A stretch of 27,098 nucleotides of DNA from Leptospirillum sp037442005 (GCA_037442005.1 JBBIRA010000024.1:1-27098), one strand, 5' to 3'; positions 15,903-25,805 are shown, numbered from the stretch's first letter. The notes: generated by a model not told the origin, from the sequence alone. Numbers and translations are program-made.

Positions 15903-15931
15903 ATTATCGGCCGAACGGAAACGACTGTCAA
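15903..15931 (-). promoter_or_regulatory. Predicted strong sigma70-type promoter of the CcoO-like gene
   Basis: On the minus strand a perfect TTGACA (15931-15926) is followed after exactly 17 nt by GATAAT (15908-15903, five of six consensus bases). It starts 16 bp after the T-run of the trehalose operon terminator, the expected place for the next unit to begin. Confidence 0.6.
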
Positions 15932-15946
15932 CCGGCAATAAAGGGG

Positions 15947-15979
15947 AAAAACGGAAGGGCACGGGAGAATCACCCTTCC
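15947..15979 (-). terminator. Rho-independent terminator of the trehalose/glucan operon, overlapping the maltokinase stop
   Basis: CCCTTCC (15973-15979) and GGAAGGG (15953-15959) form a perfect 7-bp stem. On the minus strand it is followed by G and then TTTTT (15951-15947). The stop codon of the maltokinase gene (15972-15970) lies in the loop, so the upstream arm is coding sequence. The 13-nt loop is long, which lowers the strength somewhat. Confidence 0.65.
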
Positions 15980-17523
15980 TCTCCATTGACCAGATCAAGA
16001 ATGCCTTCAAACGGAACCTGACACCACTCCGGACGATTATTTAGTTCATAGATCATCTCATAAATCCCCTTTCTCAAAAGGTAAAGCCCCAAAAGATCGT
16101 CGACAGCGTTTTCTTCCGGAAGAACCCCGGATCCCGACATCAGGTTGCGGTAAGACGACAGAAAGAGTCCGGATGCCTGACGAAAAAACAGCCTGCCCTC
16201 TTCCCGATTATCGTCACCGGGAAAAAGAGCCCGGGACAGGTAGTGGAAAGAACGGACCATCCCGGCCACATCGGATAACGGAGACCGTTTTTGACGGCGG
16301 ACAGAAAGCGGAACAGAAGGCTCCCCTTCAAAATCAATAATGACAATTCCCAATTCAGGTGTCACCAGAATCTGCCCAAGGTGGTAGTCTCCATGACACC
16401 GGATCTTCCAACCCAACGAGGTCCCGGACGGATCCTTCAACCTCCGGGTAAGACGGTCAAACGCCCAGGCCTGTACCATTCGGAACCATTCGTCAGGAGA
16501 AGGTGCCGTTCTTGGCCACCAGGAAGGAGCGGACAGCTTTTCTTCAAAAGGAAGCCTTGCCAACAAATCGAGAATTTCATCATACAATAACTGAAGGTCT
16601 TCAGCTCTGGCGGGTTCGGGAGACATTCCGTCCTGTCCTCCTTCTCCAGACAGTGCCCGGTGAAGGTCTGCCGTTCCCTTCCCCAGACCGGCAATCACCT
16701 TCCACCAGTCGCTCTCCGGAACAAGCCCAGAGCCTTCAGGACCCATGGGGGACTGACGGGGTTGAACCGGTGACTCCCGAAAAAAACTCCATGCATCACC
16801 CTGATTGGGAACAAACCCGGACAACAGGGCAATAATCCTGGAATCCGCTTTGGACGGAGCATATTCAATGGCTCCAAAAAGAGGGGCGGTGATCAGAGTC
16901 GCCGATGATGTTGAAAAAAAAGCACCCATTTCATAATCACAATTCCCCCCCCGCTCCGGACGACGGTAGCACTTCAGGATCAGGGACCGTCCGAAAAGGA
17001 GAGAAGTGTTGCTTTGCTCGCCTGAGAGCACTTTGGGCAAAGGAAGAGTTGACGGATCAACCGGAATCTTTTCGAAAAGGGCTGTCTTCCGGACAGTCAG
17101 CGGAGCGGGAACGTCTTTACTCCAGAACATTGAAAGAAGCTTCTGTCCGAATGATGGATTCATCAGTGCATCTTCCAGCACCCGTTCCCCATCCTCAAAC
17201 TGAACCTTGGCCACAGGGTCAAACGCTTCACTTTTCCGGGAAAACGCCAATGGAAGGAAATAAGACTCCTCTTCCCCGGACTCATAGGTCAGAGAAAAAA
17301 AGGTGCTGAAAAAGTGCGACTCCCGGTCAGCCGTTTCACCGAGATCGACAAGATCGGACACCCTTTGGGCCACCACCGTTTGGGACTTGGAAGCAAACCA
17401 TCTTCGGGAAACAATCCAGGAAGACAGGAGTCCGGAGAAGGCTCCCTCCTCTATAAGTGAAGAAATGTCGGACAATCTCCTGGAGAGTCGAAGGACAGGA
17501 GACAACGGATCAACAGGTTCCAT
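15970..17523 (-). CDS. mak: Maltokinase (Mak/Pep2 type)
   Basis: A 517-residue kinase expected to phosphorylate maltose to maltose-1-phosphate with ATP, feeding GlgE. The N-cap region carries RRWFASKS (40-47). The nucleotide-binding start is GEQSNTSLLFGRSLILKCYR (168-187). The catalytic loop is CHGDYHLGQ (376-384, Asp379) and the metal site is IDFEGEP (396-402), followed by KRSPLSDVAGMVRS, all standard for maltokinases. It is longer than a usual maltokinase, through extra residues around 240-310. In mycobacteria the kinase forms a complex with TreS, and here treS is two genes upstream. Start ATG 17523 follows AAGGAGGG and lies 14 bp after the glgE stop. It is the last gene of the operon. Confidence 0.94.
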   Translation of the reverse strand: MEPVDPLSPVLRLSRRLSDISSLIEEGAFSGLLSSWIVSRRWFASKSQTVVAQRVSDLVDLGETADRESHFFSTFFSLTYESGEEESYFLPLAFSRKSEAFDPVAKVQFEDGERVLEDALMNPSFGQKLLSMFWSKDVPAPLTVRKTALFEKIPVDPSTLPLPKVLSGEQSNTSLLFGRSLILKCYRRPERGGNCDYEMGAFFSTSSATLITAPLFGAIEYAPSKADSRIIALLSGFVPNQGDAWSFFRESPVQPRQSPMGPEGSGLVPESDWWKVIAGLGKGTADLHRALSGEGGQDGMSPEPARAEDLQLLYDEILDLLARLPFEEKLSAPSWWPRTAPSPDEWFRMVQAWAFDRLTRRLKDPSGTSLGWKIRCHGDYHLGQILVTPELGIVIIDFEGEPSVPLSVRRQKRSPLSDVAGMVRSFHYLSRALFPGDDNREEGRLFFRQASGLFLSSYRNLMSGSGVLPEENAVDDLLGLYLLRKGIYEMIYELNNRPEWCQVPFEGILDLVNGEEG

Positions 17524-17537
17524 TTCACCCTCCTTTT

Positions 17538-19517
17538 TCAGGTCTTACCGTCTCCTTCTCTGGAAAAGATCAGGAAAGAATTCATCTGCGGGTCAAGGAC
17601 CACCCGGTGAGTCTCACCTTCCCAGATGGAAATGGTGCCATCCATCAGGTTCTTCATGGAAAAGCTCCCGGAAGAACCAAAAGGAGCATACGAAAGGAGT
17701 CCTTCCCGACGGTTGTACGGGTCCAGATTGACGATCACCAGGATATCCGGCGTCCCGTTGACACCGGGTTTCAGGTACGCCAACAGGAACTCCTCTTCAA
17801 TGGAAAGAAATTGCACGCCTTCGTTTCGATGGAGCGCCGGATACTGATTCCGGATCCCGTTGATCCTGGCAATCGTCTCGCGGATCGTCACCGGCGGATC
17901 GGGATCCCAGAGTCGGATCTCGTATTTTTCCGAATCGAGATATTCCTCACCACCCTCATACAAAACCGTCGCGTCACACCGTTCGTAGGAGGGTCCAAAG
18001 ATCCCGTAGGAAGAAGAGAGTGTTGCCGCAAGAACCAATCGGATGACAAAGGCGGGTAGACCTCCACGTTGCAGAAAATCATGGAGGATATCAGGCGTAT
18101 TGGGCCAGAAATTTGGTCGAAAAAACTCTTTGACCGGAAACGTGGTCAACTCTGTCACATAGTCAATCAGCTCCGCTTTCGTTATCCGCCAGGTAAAGTA
18201 GGTATAGGATTGGGAAAATCCAATCTTGGCAAGTTCATACATCACATTGGGACGGGTAAAGGCCTCGGATAGAAAAACCATGTCCGGGTAGGTTTTCCTC
18301 ACGGTGGACAGAAGCCATTCCCAGAATGCAAACGGTTTGGTGTGGGGGTTGTCGACGCGGAACAGACGGATCCCCTTTTCTCCCCAGAAAAGAAGAACCC
18401 CCAGAATTTCTTGCCACAAGGCCTTCCAGTCCGCACAATGAAAATCGAAGGGGTAAATGTCCTGATATTTTTTGGGAGGATTTTCCGCATAATGAATGGA
18501 GCCGTCCGGTCTCATCCGGAACCACCCGGGATGCTCCCGGACATACGGATGATCGGGCGAGCATTGAAGAGCCAGCTCCATGGCCACTTCAATTCCTAAC
18601 GACCGTGCCTCAAAGACAAAAGCCTCAAAATCGGCTATTGACCCCAGATCCGGATGGATCGCCGTATGTCCTCCATGGTCCGAACCAATCGCCCAGGGGC
18701 TTCCGACATCCCCCGGACCACACTCCGGAGCATTGTTCTTCCCCTTCCTGAAGCCATATCCGATCGGGTGTACCGGGCCGGGATAAACAACATCGAACCC
18801 CATTTGCCGGATCTCGGGAAGCCTTTTGATCGCATCCTGAAAGGTTGCGTGACGGCGCTCCCCCCAAGCCGAGTTTCTGGGAAAAAACTCATACCAGGCG
18901 CCAACGGCGGCACGCTCCCTCTCCACCAGAATCGTCCGGTCCTCCCGGCTATGGGCCACAGAAACCGGATCGGGAAAAAGACCTCCCAGATCGACCAGAG
19001 AAGAATCGGTTGCCAATACAAGCCGGATCCCCGGATCGGATTCCCTGGACAGCCGCTCCGTCCATTTTTCTAGAGCGGTCCGACTGACAGGGTCGGCCCG
19101 GTCAGCGGCCTTCTGGATCTCGATGATCAGCTCGGCATAATCCGTCTCCTCTGTGTGTCCGGCCGCGGCTTTTTTAGCAATCCGGTCCGAAAAAGCAACG
19201 ATCAGATCGATCCAGGCAATGATCCGGAAACGGACAACTCCCAGCTCTCCCACCAAAAAAGAGGAAGACCACCGGTCATTTCCCCGGTCTTCCATCGGAA
19301 ACCGGTTCCATTCTTTCTGCCCCGGGAAAATCACTTCCAGAAAAACCCGGAGCGGATCGTGGCCATCGCAAAACACATTGGCCGACACCGTCACGCGATC
19401 CCCTGACAGCCGCTTGACCGGATAACGGCCGAGATCAATCTCCGGATCGATCCCCGAGATGACGACCCGGGACTGCGGATGGTCAGGAATCATCGAATCG
19501 GACTGAGGATTCATCAT
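17538..19517 (-). CDS. glgE: Alpha-1,4-glucan:maltose-1-phosphate maltosyltransferase
   Basis: A 659-residue GH13_3 enzyme that adds maltosyl units from maltose-1-phosphate to alpha-glucan. The N-terminal region (about 1-120) is the beta-sandwich and dimer part. Motifs GAWYEFFPRN (206-215), HPIGYGFRKGKNN (250-262) and HGGHTAIHPDLG (281-292) are characteristic of GlgE rather than of amylases. The nucleophile is Asp389 in RLFRVDNPHTKP, the acid/base Glu418 in FLSEAFTRP, and the third carboxylate Asp476 in NTPDILHDF; the spacing equals that of the characterised streptomycete enzyme. The start ATG 19517 directly abuts the treS stop (TAAATG), with AGGAG about ten bases upstream; a second ATG follows immediately. 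Regulation would follow the operon. Confidence 0.96.
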   Translation of the reverse strand: MMNPQSDSMIPDHPQSRVVISGIDPEIDLGRYPVKRLSGDRVTVSANVFCDGHDPLRVFLEVIFPGQKEWNRFPMEDRGNDRWSSSFLVGELGVVRFRIIAWIDLIVAFSDRIAKKAAAGHTEETDYAELIIEIQKAADRADPVSRTALEKWTERLSRESDPGIRLVLATDSSLVDLGGLFPDPVSVAHSREDRTILVERERAAVGAWYEFFPRNSAWGERRHATFQDAIKRLPEIRQMGFDVVYPGPVHPIGYGFRKGKNNAPECGPGDVGSPWAIGSDHGGHTAIHPDLGSIADFEAFVFEARSLGIEVAMELALQCSPDHPYVREHPGWFRMRPDGSIHYAENPPKKYQDIYPFDFHCADWKALWQEILGVLLFWGEKGIRLFRVDNPHTKPFAFWEWLLSTVRKTYPDMVFLSEAFTRPNVMYELAKIGFSQSYTYFTWRITKAELIDYVTELTTFPVKEFFRPNFWPNTPDILHDFLQRGGLPAFVIRLVLAATLSSSYGIFGPSYERCDATVLYEGGEEYLDSEKYEIRLWDPDPPVTIRETIARINGIRNQYPALHRNEGVQFLSIEEEFLLAYLKPGVNGTPDILVIVNLDPYNRREGLLSYAPFGSSGSFSMKNLMDGTISIWEGETHRVVLDPQMNSFLIFSREGDGKT

Positions 19518-21185
19518 TTAAGGACACTCCTTCCTGTTCCGGGAGGCAGGAACCATTTCCAGCCAGAAAAACCCATAAGGGCTGATCGAGAAATGAAAGG
19601 GTTTGCGGGTAATTTCCGGAAACCCGGTTTCGCTGAACATCTCGATCAGGGACCATCCGGCATATGCCGACAGGTCGAGCGATACCGACTCCGTGGAATC
19701 GGACAGATTATTGATCACCAGAACCACCTCGGTTCCTAGCTGCCGGATATACGCCATGATTTTCTGGTTTTTAGGCGAAAGGATGGTCATGGTCGCCCGG
19801 CCGAAAAGGTTTCTCGACTGTCTGACAGAGATCATCTGGCGCAACATGTTGAGAGGACTTGTGGGATATCGCTTCTGGACTTCCACATTGACCACGTGAA
19901 ATCCATAGACCGGATTCTGGATGGGAGGAGAAAAAAGAGAGGAGGGATCTCCCGGAGAAAAGCCTCCATTCCGGTCCGACGACCATTGCATGGGGGTCCG
20001 GACCCCATTGCGATCCCCCAGGTGAATATTGTCACCCATTCCGATTTCGTCCCCATAATAAAGGATCGGTGTCCCGGGTAATGTCAAGAGAAGGCTTTGC
20101 ATGAGATCAATCTTTCGCCGGTCATTGGCCATCAATGGAGCCAGTCGCCGGCGGATCCCGATATTCAGCCTCATCCGGTGATCAGCGGCATAATAGGCCC
20201 ATAAGTAGTCCCTTTCCTGATCTGTCACCATTTCAAGCGTCAGCTCGTCATGGTTCCGGAGGAAAATGGCCCATTGGCAGGACTCCGGAATGGGAGGGGT
20301 CTGATTAAGGATGTCGACAATCGGTTTCCGGTCTCCCTGGGCGATCGCGATAAAAAGGCGGGGCATCAACGGAAAATGGTAGGCCATATGGAACTCGTCT
20401 TCCTGCCCGAAGTAATGAAGCACATCCTGTGGCCATTGATTGGCCTCGGCCAACAGCATCCGGTCGGGGAAAAGGCGGTCCACCTCGGCTCGCACCTTTT
20501 TCATGAAACCGTGCGTTTCCGGCAGGTTCTCGCAAGAGGTTCCTTCCCGCTCGAAAAGATAAGGCACCGCATCACACCGGAGTCCGTCAACGCCAAGGGA
20601 AAACCAGAACTTCACCACATTAAGAAGCTCTTCCTGAACCTTGGGATTGTCAAAGTTCAGGTCGGGCTGGTGATAGAAAAATCGGTGCCAATAGTACTGA
20701 TGGGTTTTGGGTTCCCATGTCCAGTTTGATTTTTCCGAGTCCTGGAAAATAATACGGGTATCCCGATAGCGCTCCGGAGAATCGCTCCAGACGTAATAGT
20801 CCCGGAAGGGGGAATTCCTCGACGATCGCGCCGAAACAAACCAGGGGTGAGTATCGGAGGTATGATTCAGCACCATCTCGGTAATGACCCGGATCCCCCG
20901 GCGGTGTGCTTCCTCCAGAAACGTCTGGAAATCCTTCATGGATCCATAGGACGGATGGATCTTGTAATAATCCCGGATATCATAGCCATCATCACGCAGC
21001 GGAGAGTCGGTGATCGGCAGAATCCAGATCACCGTGACGCCAAGACTCTGGATATAGTCAAGCTTTTCCGTCAATCCATTGAGGTCCCCGACACCATCCC
21101 CATTGGAATCATGAAAAGACTTGACCGGTATTTCATAGATAATCGCATCCTTATACCAAAGCGGATCGCTTCTTTCTTCAGTCAC
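19518..21185 (-). CDS. treS: Trehalose synthase (maltose alpha-D-glucosyltransferase), active form
   Basis: A 555-residue GH13_16 enzyme interconverting trehalose and maltose. All catalytic elements are present: RDDGYDI (64-70), VLNHTSD (105-111, His108), nucleophile Asp205 in GVDGLRCD, acid/base Glu247 in LLAEANQWP, and Asp313 in FLRNHDE. ILYYGDEIGMGDN, RTPMQWSSDRNGGFS and the beta-sandwich C-terminus are typical of TreS. There is no fused maltokinase; that is a separate gene here. The start is GTG 21185, overlapping the stop of the preceding TreS-like gene as GTGA, with GGAGGAG upstream. The next gene, glgE, begins directly after its stop. In the TreS-Mak-GlgE route it supplies maltose from trehalose. 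Confidence 0.96.
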   Translation of the reverse strand: MTEERSDPLWYKDAIIYEIPVKSFHDSNGDGVGDLNGLTEKLDYIQSLGVTVIWILPITDSPLRDDGYDIRDYYKIHPSYGSMKDFQTFLEEAHRRGIRVITEMVLNHTSDTHPWFVSARSSRNSPFRDYYVWSDSPERYRDTRIIFQDSEKSNWTWEPKTHQYYWHRFFYHQPDLNFDNPKVQEELLNVVKFWFSLGVDGLRCDAVPYLFEREGTSCENLPETHGFMKKVRAEVDRLFPDRMLLAEANQWPQDVLHYFGQEDEFHMAYHFPLMPRLFIAIAQGDRKPIVDILNQTPPIPESCQWAIFLRNHDELTLEMVTDQERDYLWAYYAADHRMRLNIGIRRRLAPLMANDRRKIDLMQSLLLTLPGTPILYYGDEIGMGDNIHLGDRNGVRTPMQWSSDRNGGFSPGDPSSLFSPPIQNPVYGFHVVNVEVQKRYPTSPLNMLRQMISVRQSRNLFGRATMTILSPKNQKIMAYIRQLGTEVVLVINNLSDSTESVSLDLSAYAGWSLIEMFSETGFPEITRKPFHFSISPYGFFWLEMVPASRNRKECP

Positions 21186-22867
21186 GTCCGACTCCTCCGG
21201 CGTTTTTGTTCCCTGGTTCCTGCCGGTGGTTGGAGCAGAAACCAGATAAAAGAATACGGCGTCATGGTCAACAGGTAAGGGACCTTGGAAACAGGAGGAA
21301 AGAGGCCGCCGGAAAACATTTCGCGGGGCGTATGGTTTTGCCAGCGGGACAAGTCCAGATGGCCGCAGGAAGCGGACTTCGAGAGGTTATGGACAAAAAC
21401 GCTCACCTGGCCGTCCGAAATCCGGACATGCGCCAGCATCGACGGAGAGCGGGTTTCAATCACGTCATACTCTCCCCGGGTAAAGATCGACAGATACTGG
21501 TTCCGGACCTCAATCATCCTCCGGACGCTCCAGAGATGCGAGTCCGGAAATCGTTCCTGGCTCTCGACATTAACCATCTGGTAACTGTACAGAGGGTCTT
21601 CGATCACTGGATTGAACAACTCTTCCGGGTCGGCGCGGGAAAAACCCGCATTCCGGTCCGCCGACCAGTGCATCGGGGTCCGGATGGGGTTTTTGCCCCT
21701 CAGATGGGGATGATCCCCCATACCGATCTCATCACCATAATAAAGGACCGGAACTCCCGGAAACGTAAAAAAAAGGCTCATGACCAGCTGGATCCTGCGG
21801 CGGCCGTTTTCCATCAGACGGGCCACCCGGGACAGGATCGGTCGATCCTCCGGAAGTTCCGGAACCAGTGGGAACAATGCTTCGTCCATCATCCCGACGT
21901 CCAACAGCTCAAAGGTTTCTTCTGATCGCTCCCGGAGATGGATGGTCCGGGTCTCCCAAGAAGGAATCGCCCGGTGTCTCTTCTGGGAGCCGCGACGCTT
22001 TTCCGCCGCCAGCAAGGGAACAAGAGGCGAGCGATCTTCCGTTTTGATCGCGGAAAGGACCGCAGGAAAAAACGGATAGAAATGGGAATAAAGACGGGGA
22101 TCCGACAATTGCCTCTCCCGGAGGGGGGGAGAGCCGGTCTCAAAAAGGAAGATCTTGTCCGGATTGCTTTTCTTCAAGGGTCCGATCACAGGTTTAAAAA
22201 CCCCGAACGGATCATCCACCGCCAGGATCTCCCCTTTTTTTCCGGCATGAAGCCGTCCGGCCCCGGCCAGCCGCAGTCCGTCCACCTCCAGCGCAAACCA
22301 GTGTTCAAAGATGCGGTGCATCTCCGACAGAATTTCCCCATCACCGTAATTCAGGGCGGGTTCGTCTTTATGGTCCCCAAACCAGTAGTACCGTCCGGAC
22401 TCGGTATCAAGATTCCAGTTGATCTTTTCGGGGGCCTCATGCCGGGTTTCAGGCTCAGGAGGAGGGGTATCAGACCAGAAGTACGCGTTGGACAGGGCTC
22501 CCTTGCCATTCAACCGGGACTGGGAAAACCAGACATGCTGGTCGCTTGTCGCATTGACCGGAAGGGAGAGCAGGACTTTCAACCCCATTGAATGGGCTTT
22601 TTCCAGAAGCATCAGAAAATCTGAAAGGGTACCGAGTTCCGGATCAAGCTTCATCCAGTCCACAAGAGGATGATGATCCTTCCCGTGAACCGACAGAAAC
22701 GGGCAGTTCAGGAGAATCGAACGGACACCCAGACGGCAGATATAGTCCATCCGGTCGACGATTCCCCTGAAATCCCCCATTCCATCGCCGGAATGGTCCG
22801 AATAGCTCCTGATGTAGATCTCGTACATCACACCGTTTACGACCGGACTGACCTCTTCCACCGCCAC
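21182..22867 (-). CDS. TreS-like GH13 paralogue lacking catalytic residues (predicted pseudoenzyme)
   Basis: A 561-residue full-length relative of the adjacent TreS, beginning VMYEIYIRSYSDHSGDGMGDF and keeping the C-terminal segments LYYGDEIGMGD, PIRTPMHWSADRNAGFS and NPVIEDPLYSYQMVNVESQERF. The active site is gone. The nucleophile Asp of GLRCD is Ala201 (DGLRLAG). The NHD motif is ETR, so the transition-state Asp is Arg307. NHTSD is NATSD (His to Ala106). The GYD of the -1 subsite is H-H-P (65-67). Only the acid/base Glu (Glu243, FLFETG) remains. Length and frame are intact, so this is not a decaying gene. It probably starts at GTG 22867 or the GTG two codons later; neither has a clear ribosome-binding site. 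Its stop overlaps the treS start. A structural partner, regulator or sugar-binding role is inference. Confidence 0.85.
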   Translation of the reverse strand: MAVEEVSPVVNGVMYEIYIRSYSDHSGDGMGDFRGIVDRMDYICRLGVRSILLNCPFLSVHGKDHHPLVDWMKLDPELGTLSDFLMLLEKAHSMGLKVLLSLPVNATSDQHVWFSQSRLNGKGALSNAYFWSDTPPPEPETRHEAPEKINWNLDTESGRYYWFGDHKDEPALNYGDGEILSEMHRIFEHWFALEVDGLRLAGAGRLHAGKKGEILAVDDPFGVFKPVIGPLKKSNPDKIFLFETGSPPLRERQLSDPRLYSHFYPFFPAVLSAIKTEDRSPLVPLLAAEKRRGSQKRHRAIPSWETRTIHLRERSEETFELLDVGMMDEALFPLVPELPEDRPILSRVARLMENGRRRIQLVMSLFFTFPGVPVLYYGDEIGMGDHPHLRGKNPIRTPMHWSADRNAGFSRADPEELFNPVIEDPLYSYQMVNVESQERFPDSHLWSVRRMIEVRNQYLSIFTRGEYDVIETRSPSMLAHVRISDGQVSVFVHNLSKSASCGHLDLSRWQNHTPREMFSGGLFPPVSKVPYLLTMTPYSFIWFLLQPPAGTREQKRRRSRT

Positions 22868-22910
22868 CTCGCTTGATCGATCAGATGCTCACTTCCTTTT
22901 CCGGACGACG

Positions 22911-25801
22911 TCAGCGTCCCCCGGTATTGCACAAGAGAACCGTCAACAGCGACTCATCAAAAACATCTTTCATCAAGACACACCGTTCTCCAGACGGATC
23001 TACACCCGACAGGGAGGGAACGGTTTTCACCGGTTTTTTTGAAAACGCATGAATCCATTCCCCTTGGGGAACCCCCCGCGGGAGGGGCAGCCTCCGGCCT
23101 CCCCAACGAGAGGGGTCACACAAAAGCCCCGCGCCCCCGTCCAGACGGGACAGGGAAAATCGGGGAACAGCCACCAGCACCGCCTGATCTTCCCTGACCC
23201 GAAAAAACCCCAGAACAGCTGATTCAGACTCCCATTCCTCGGGAAGAGACCAGTAGCCTCCTTTCAGGAACAGGTCCGGGAACCGCCGCCTCAAGTCAAG
23301 CAGAAGATGCGATACGAGAAGCTTTATTCTCCCGTCTTTCCATCCGACCAAAAGATCGGACCACAGTTTCACCGGATTCTCGCGATGTTTTTCTTTCAGT
23401 TCCAGAAGGAGTCTTTGCCGGTGGGCAAAGTCCACAGGGCGGCGATTGTCCGGGTCAACCAGCGAAAAATCCCAGACCTCCGAACCCTGATAGCAATCCG
23501 GGATCCCCGGAGAAAGCAGTTTCAACACCAGTTGCGACAGAGAGTTTTGCGCCCCGGCTGTTGAAATCCTGTTCAAGAGCGCACGGAAATCCATGAGAAA
23601 GGGGTTGGGGCGATCTTCCCGGAGGATTCCCCACAAAAAGGCCTGCAAGGCCTCTTCATACAGGAGGTTCGGGGTGATCCAGTCGGAATGACGTTTCTGT
23701 TCCCGGACAACCTTGACCAGGTAGTCGGCCATCCTTTTCCGGAACAGGTCCTCTTCCTTCCGGAACAATGGCCACCCCCCCACCAGTGTCTGATAGATCA
23801 GAAGCTCAAGAGACGGCTCGGGGATCGCCTCCCCGCCCGGTCCTTTCATGCGGACCTTTTTGTTCATCCGCATCCACTTCTCAACCTTCTCGCACCATTC
23901 AGCCGACATTTCCGACAGAACGTTGATCCGGGCCCGGACATCCTCGCTTCGTTTCGTGTCATGTGTCGAGGTTGCCGACAGGGCCAGCGGCTCATCTGAT
24001 CGCCGCATCCGGTTTTTCGAATGAAAACGGGACTCCGGCGTCGACAGGTGAACAGGATCACCGCCCACTTCATTGGCCGACAGAAGCGGTGCGTACAGAT
24101 AGAAAGCGGTATCCTCCACCCCTTTTGCCATGACCGGCCCGGTAAACTGTTGCCAGCGGCGCACAAAACCCACCCAGAGCTCCCGATGGGCGGGAGAAAT
24201 CCCTTCGGGAAAATCCATTGTCAGAACCGTTTCAAAAAACTGATAGAGCCCCCTTCTCCGGGTCGGATGCCTTCTTCTGGCTTCTTCGAGACTTTTCCGG
24301 ATAATGGTCCGGTCTTTCTCCGAAAAGTACTCACTGCTGGCATAGGTCCGGTACACCGGCATGCACGCGGTGACTTCAACAAGACCGGCCTGAAGTTCCC
24401 GAAACGGCATTTCGCGGGCGTGGCGGCTGTTTTGCGCCAGATGTTCAAGCATAAAGGTCAGCCGTCTGAGCTCACCCCCCAGAAGCGTTTCACAGATCTT
24501 TTTTTTCTGGAAATAGCAGATGTCAGCAAAAGAAGCCCCCGGATCGATCCGCTCGACATACCACCGGGAGAGGCGGTCAGCCCCTTCCGGATGAACAAAA
24601 ATCCTGTTCAGGGCATTCATGAACTCATACCCGGTCGTCCCCAGAACCGGCCATTCCGGCTCGACCGTTTCTTCCTCGGAAAGGATTTTCTCGACCCAGA
24701 TCATCGGCGGATCCACCAAGGGACGGATCTGGCGAAGCTCCGCGGAAAATGTCCGCAGGTACCCCGAGGGATCCGCCAATCCGTCCACGTGATCCACGCG
24801 GAACCCGTCAACCCATTCTTTCCGGTACCAGTCCAGCGCAAGACCATGCAGGGCAAAGAAAACAGATGGCTCTTCCGTCCGGACGCCGACCAGGTCGGCA
24901 ACATCAAAAAACCTCCGGTAATTTAACGTTCGGGATACCGTTTTCCAATGGGACAGCCAATAGACCTGGGATGATAAAAGACGGTCCAGACGATTCCAGG
25001 AGGACGGAACTCCGCGGATCCCCCGATACGAGGACAGCGTTTCCCGGACAGCGGTCTCAAAATCCGGACTGGTTTTAAACACGGTCCACATCTTCTGGAG
25101 AATCCCCTTGATCTTTCGAATACTCGCACGACGTTTTCGGGGATCGGAGGGCGGGGAGATCTCTCCGGCCACAAAGGACAGCATCTCCGGATCAAAGCCG
25201 ACTGAGGCGGGACCCCTCCCCGCCTTCAGTCCCAGAACCCCGTACCGGTCAAACACCTCACGGATCAGGGGCAAAAGGGAAAAGGGCTCGAGGGGCAGGC
25301 GGTTCTCCCAGTAATGAATGGCAAACCCCTCACGGTCGAAGTTTAAGGTCAGTTCCCCGTTTTCAAGAACCCGACCATAAGGGGCTCCCAGCACCGGGAG
25401 GCTGATGCGGTGGTGCAACGCCTCCTGAGGCGGGTTCCAGTCAATATCAAAAAACGGGGCATAGGGGGAGCCTTCCCCGTGTTCAAGCACATCACGCCAC
25501 CACCGGTTTTCAAAAGATGCAGCCATATGATTGGGGACAATATCGAGGATCATGCCCATCCCGCGCGAGTGAAGCCCCTCGGACAAACGGGACAGGTCGG
25601 AGGTCACTCCAATTTCGGGATTCAGACGGGAGGGATCGGTCACATCATACCCGTGAGTACTCCCTTTTCTGGCCTTGAACAGGGGAGAGGCATACACCGT
25701 CGAGATCCCCAGCTGGTCGAGATAGGAAACGAGCCCCAATGCCTCAACGAGACGGAATCCCCGATGAAATCCCAGTCGATAGGTCGAGGTCACCACATGG
25801 G

Positions 25802-25805
<4 letters not shown>
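22911..25805 (-). CDS. treY: Malto-oligosyltrehalose synthase
   Basis: A 964-residue GH13_26 enzyme that turns the reducing end of malto-oligosaccharides into a trehalosyl group. The N-terminus STYRLGFHRGF(R), YASPLFKARKGSTHGYDV (38-55) and DIVPNHMAA (88-96) are standard. The nucleophile is Asp338 in GFRVDHVDGLADP, the acid/base Glu372 in IWVEKIL, and the third carboxylate Asp616 in SATSTHDTKRSEDVRAR. GPVMAKGVEDTAFY and PGIPDCYQGSEVWDFSLVDPDNRRPVD are also complete. I place the start at ATG 25805, overlapping the treZ stop as ATGA. The frame stays open for 69 more codons inside treZ, but that stretch has no family similarity. It is slightly longer than many TreY proteins. The next gene starts 43 bp later. 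Confidence 0.95.

Noticed and set aside
15672..16010. Short minus-strand frames (60-67 codons) in the gap before the cytochrome gene as small proteins
   Set aside because: They overlap the promoter, the leader repeats or the maltokinase end, lack ribosome-binding sites and show no recognisable motif.
21206..22591. Long plus-strand open frames (239 and 217 codons) opposite the TreS-like gene
   Set aside because: Composition is that of a reverse-complement shadow (Arg/Gln/His/Pro rich), with no ribosome-binding sites and no recognisable motifs; the minus-strand frame has clear homology.
24021..24926. 301-codon plus-strand frame opposite treY
   Set aside because: It is a shadow of the well-conserved treY coding strand; no motif or start signal supports it.
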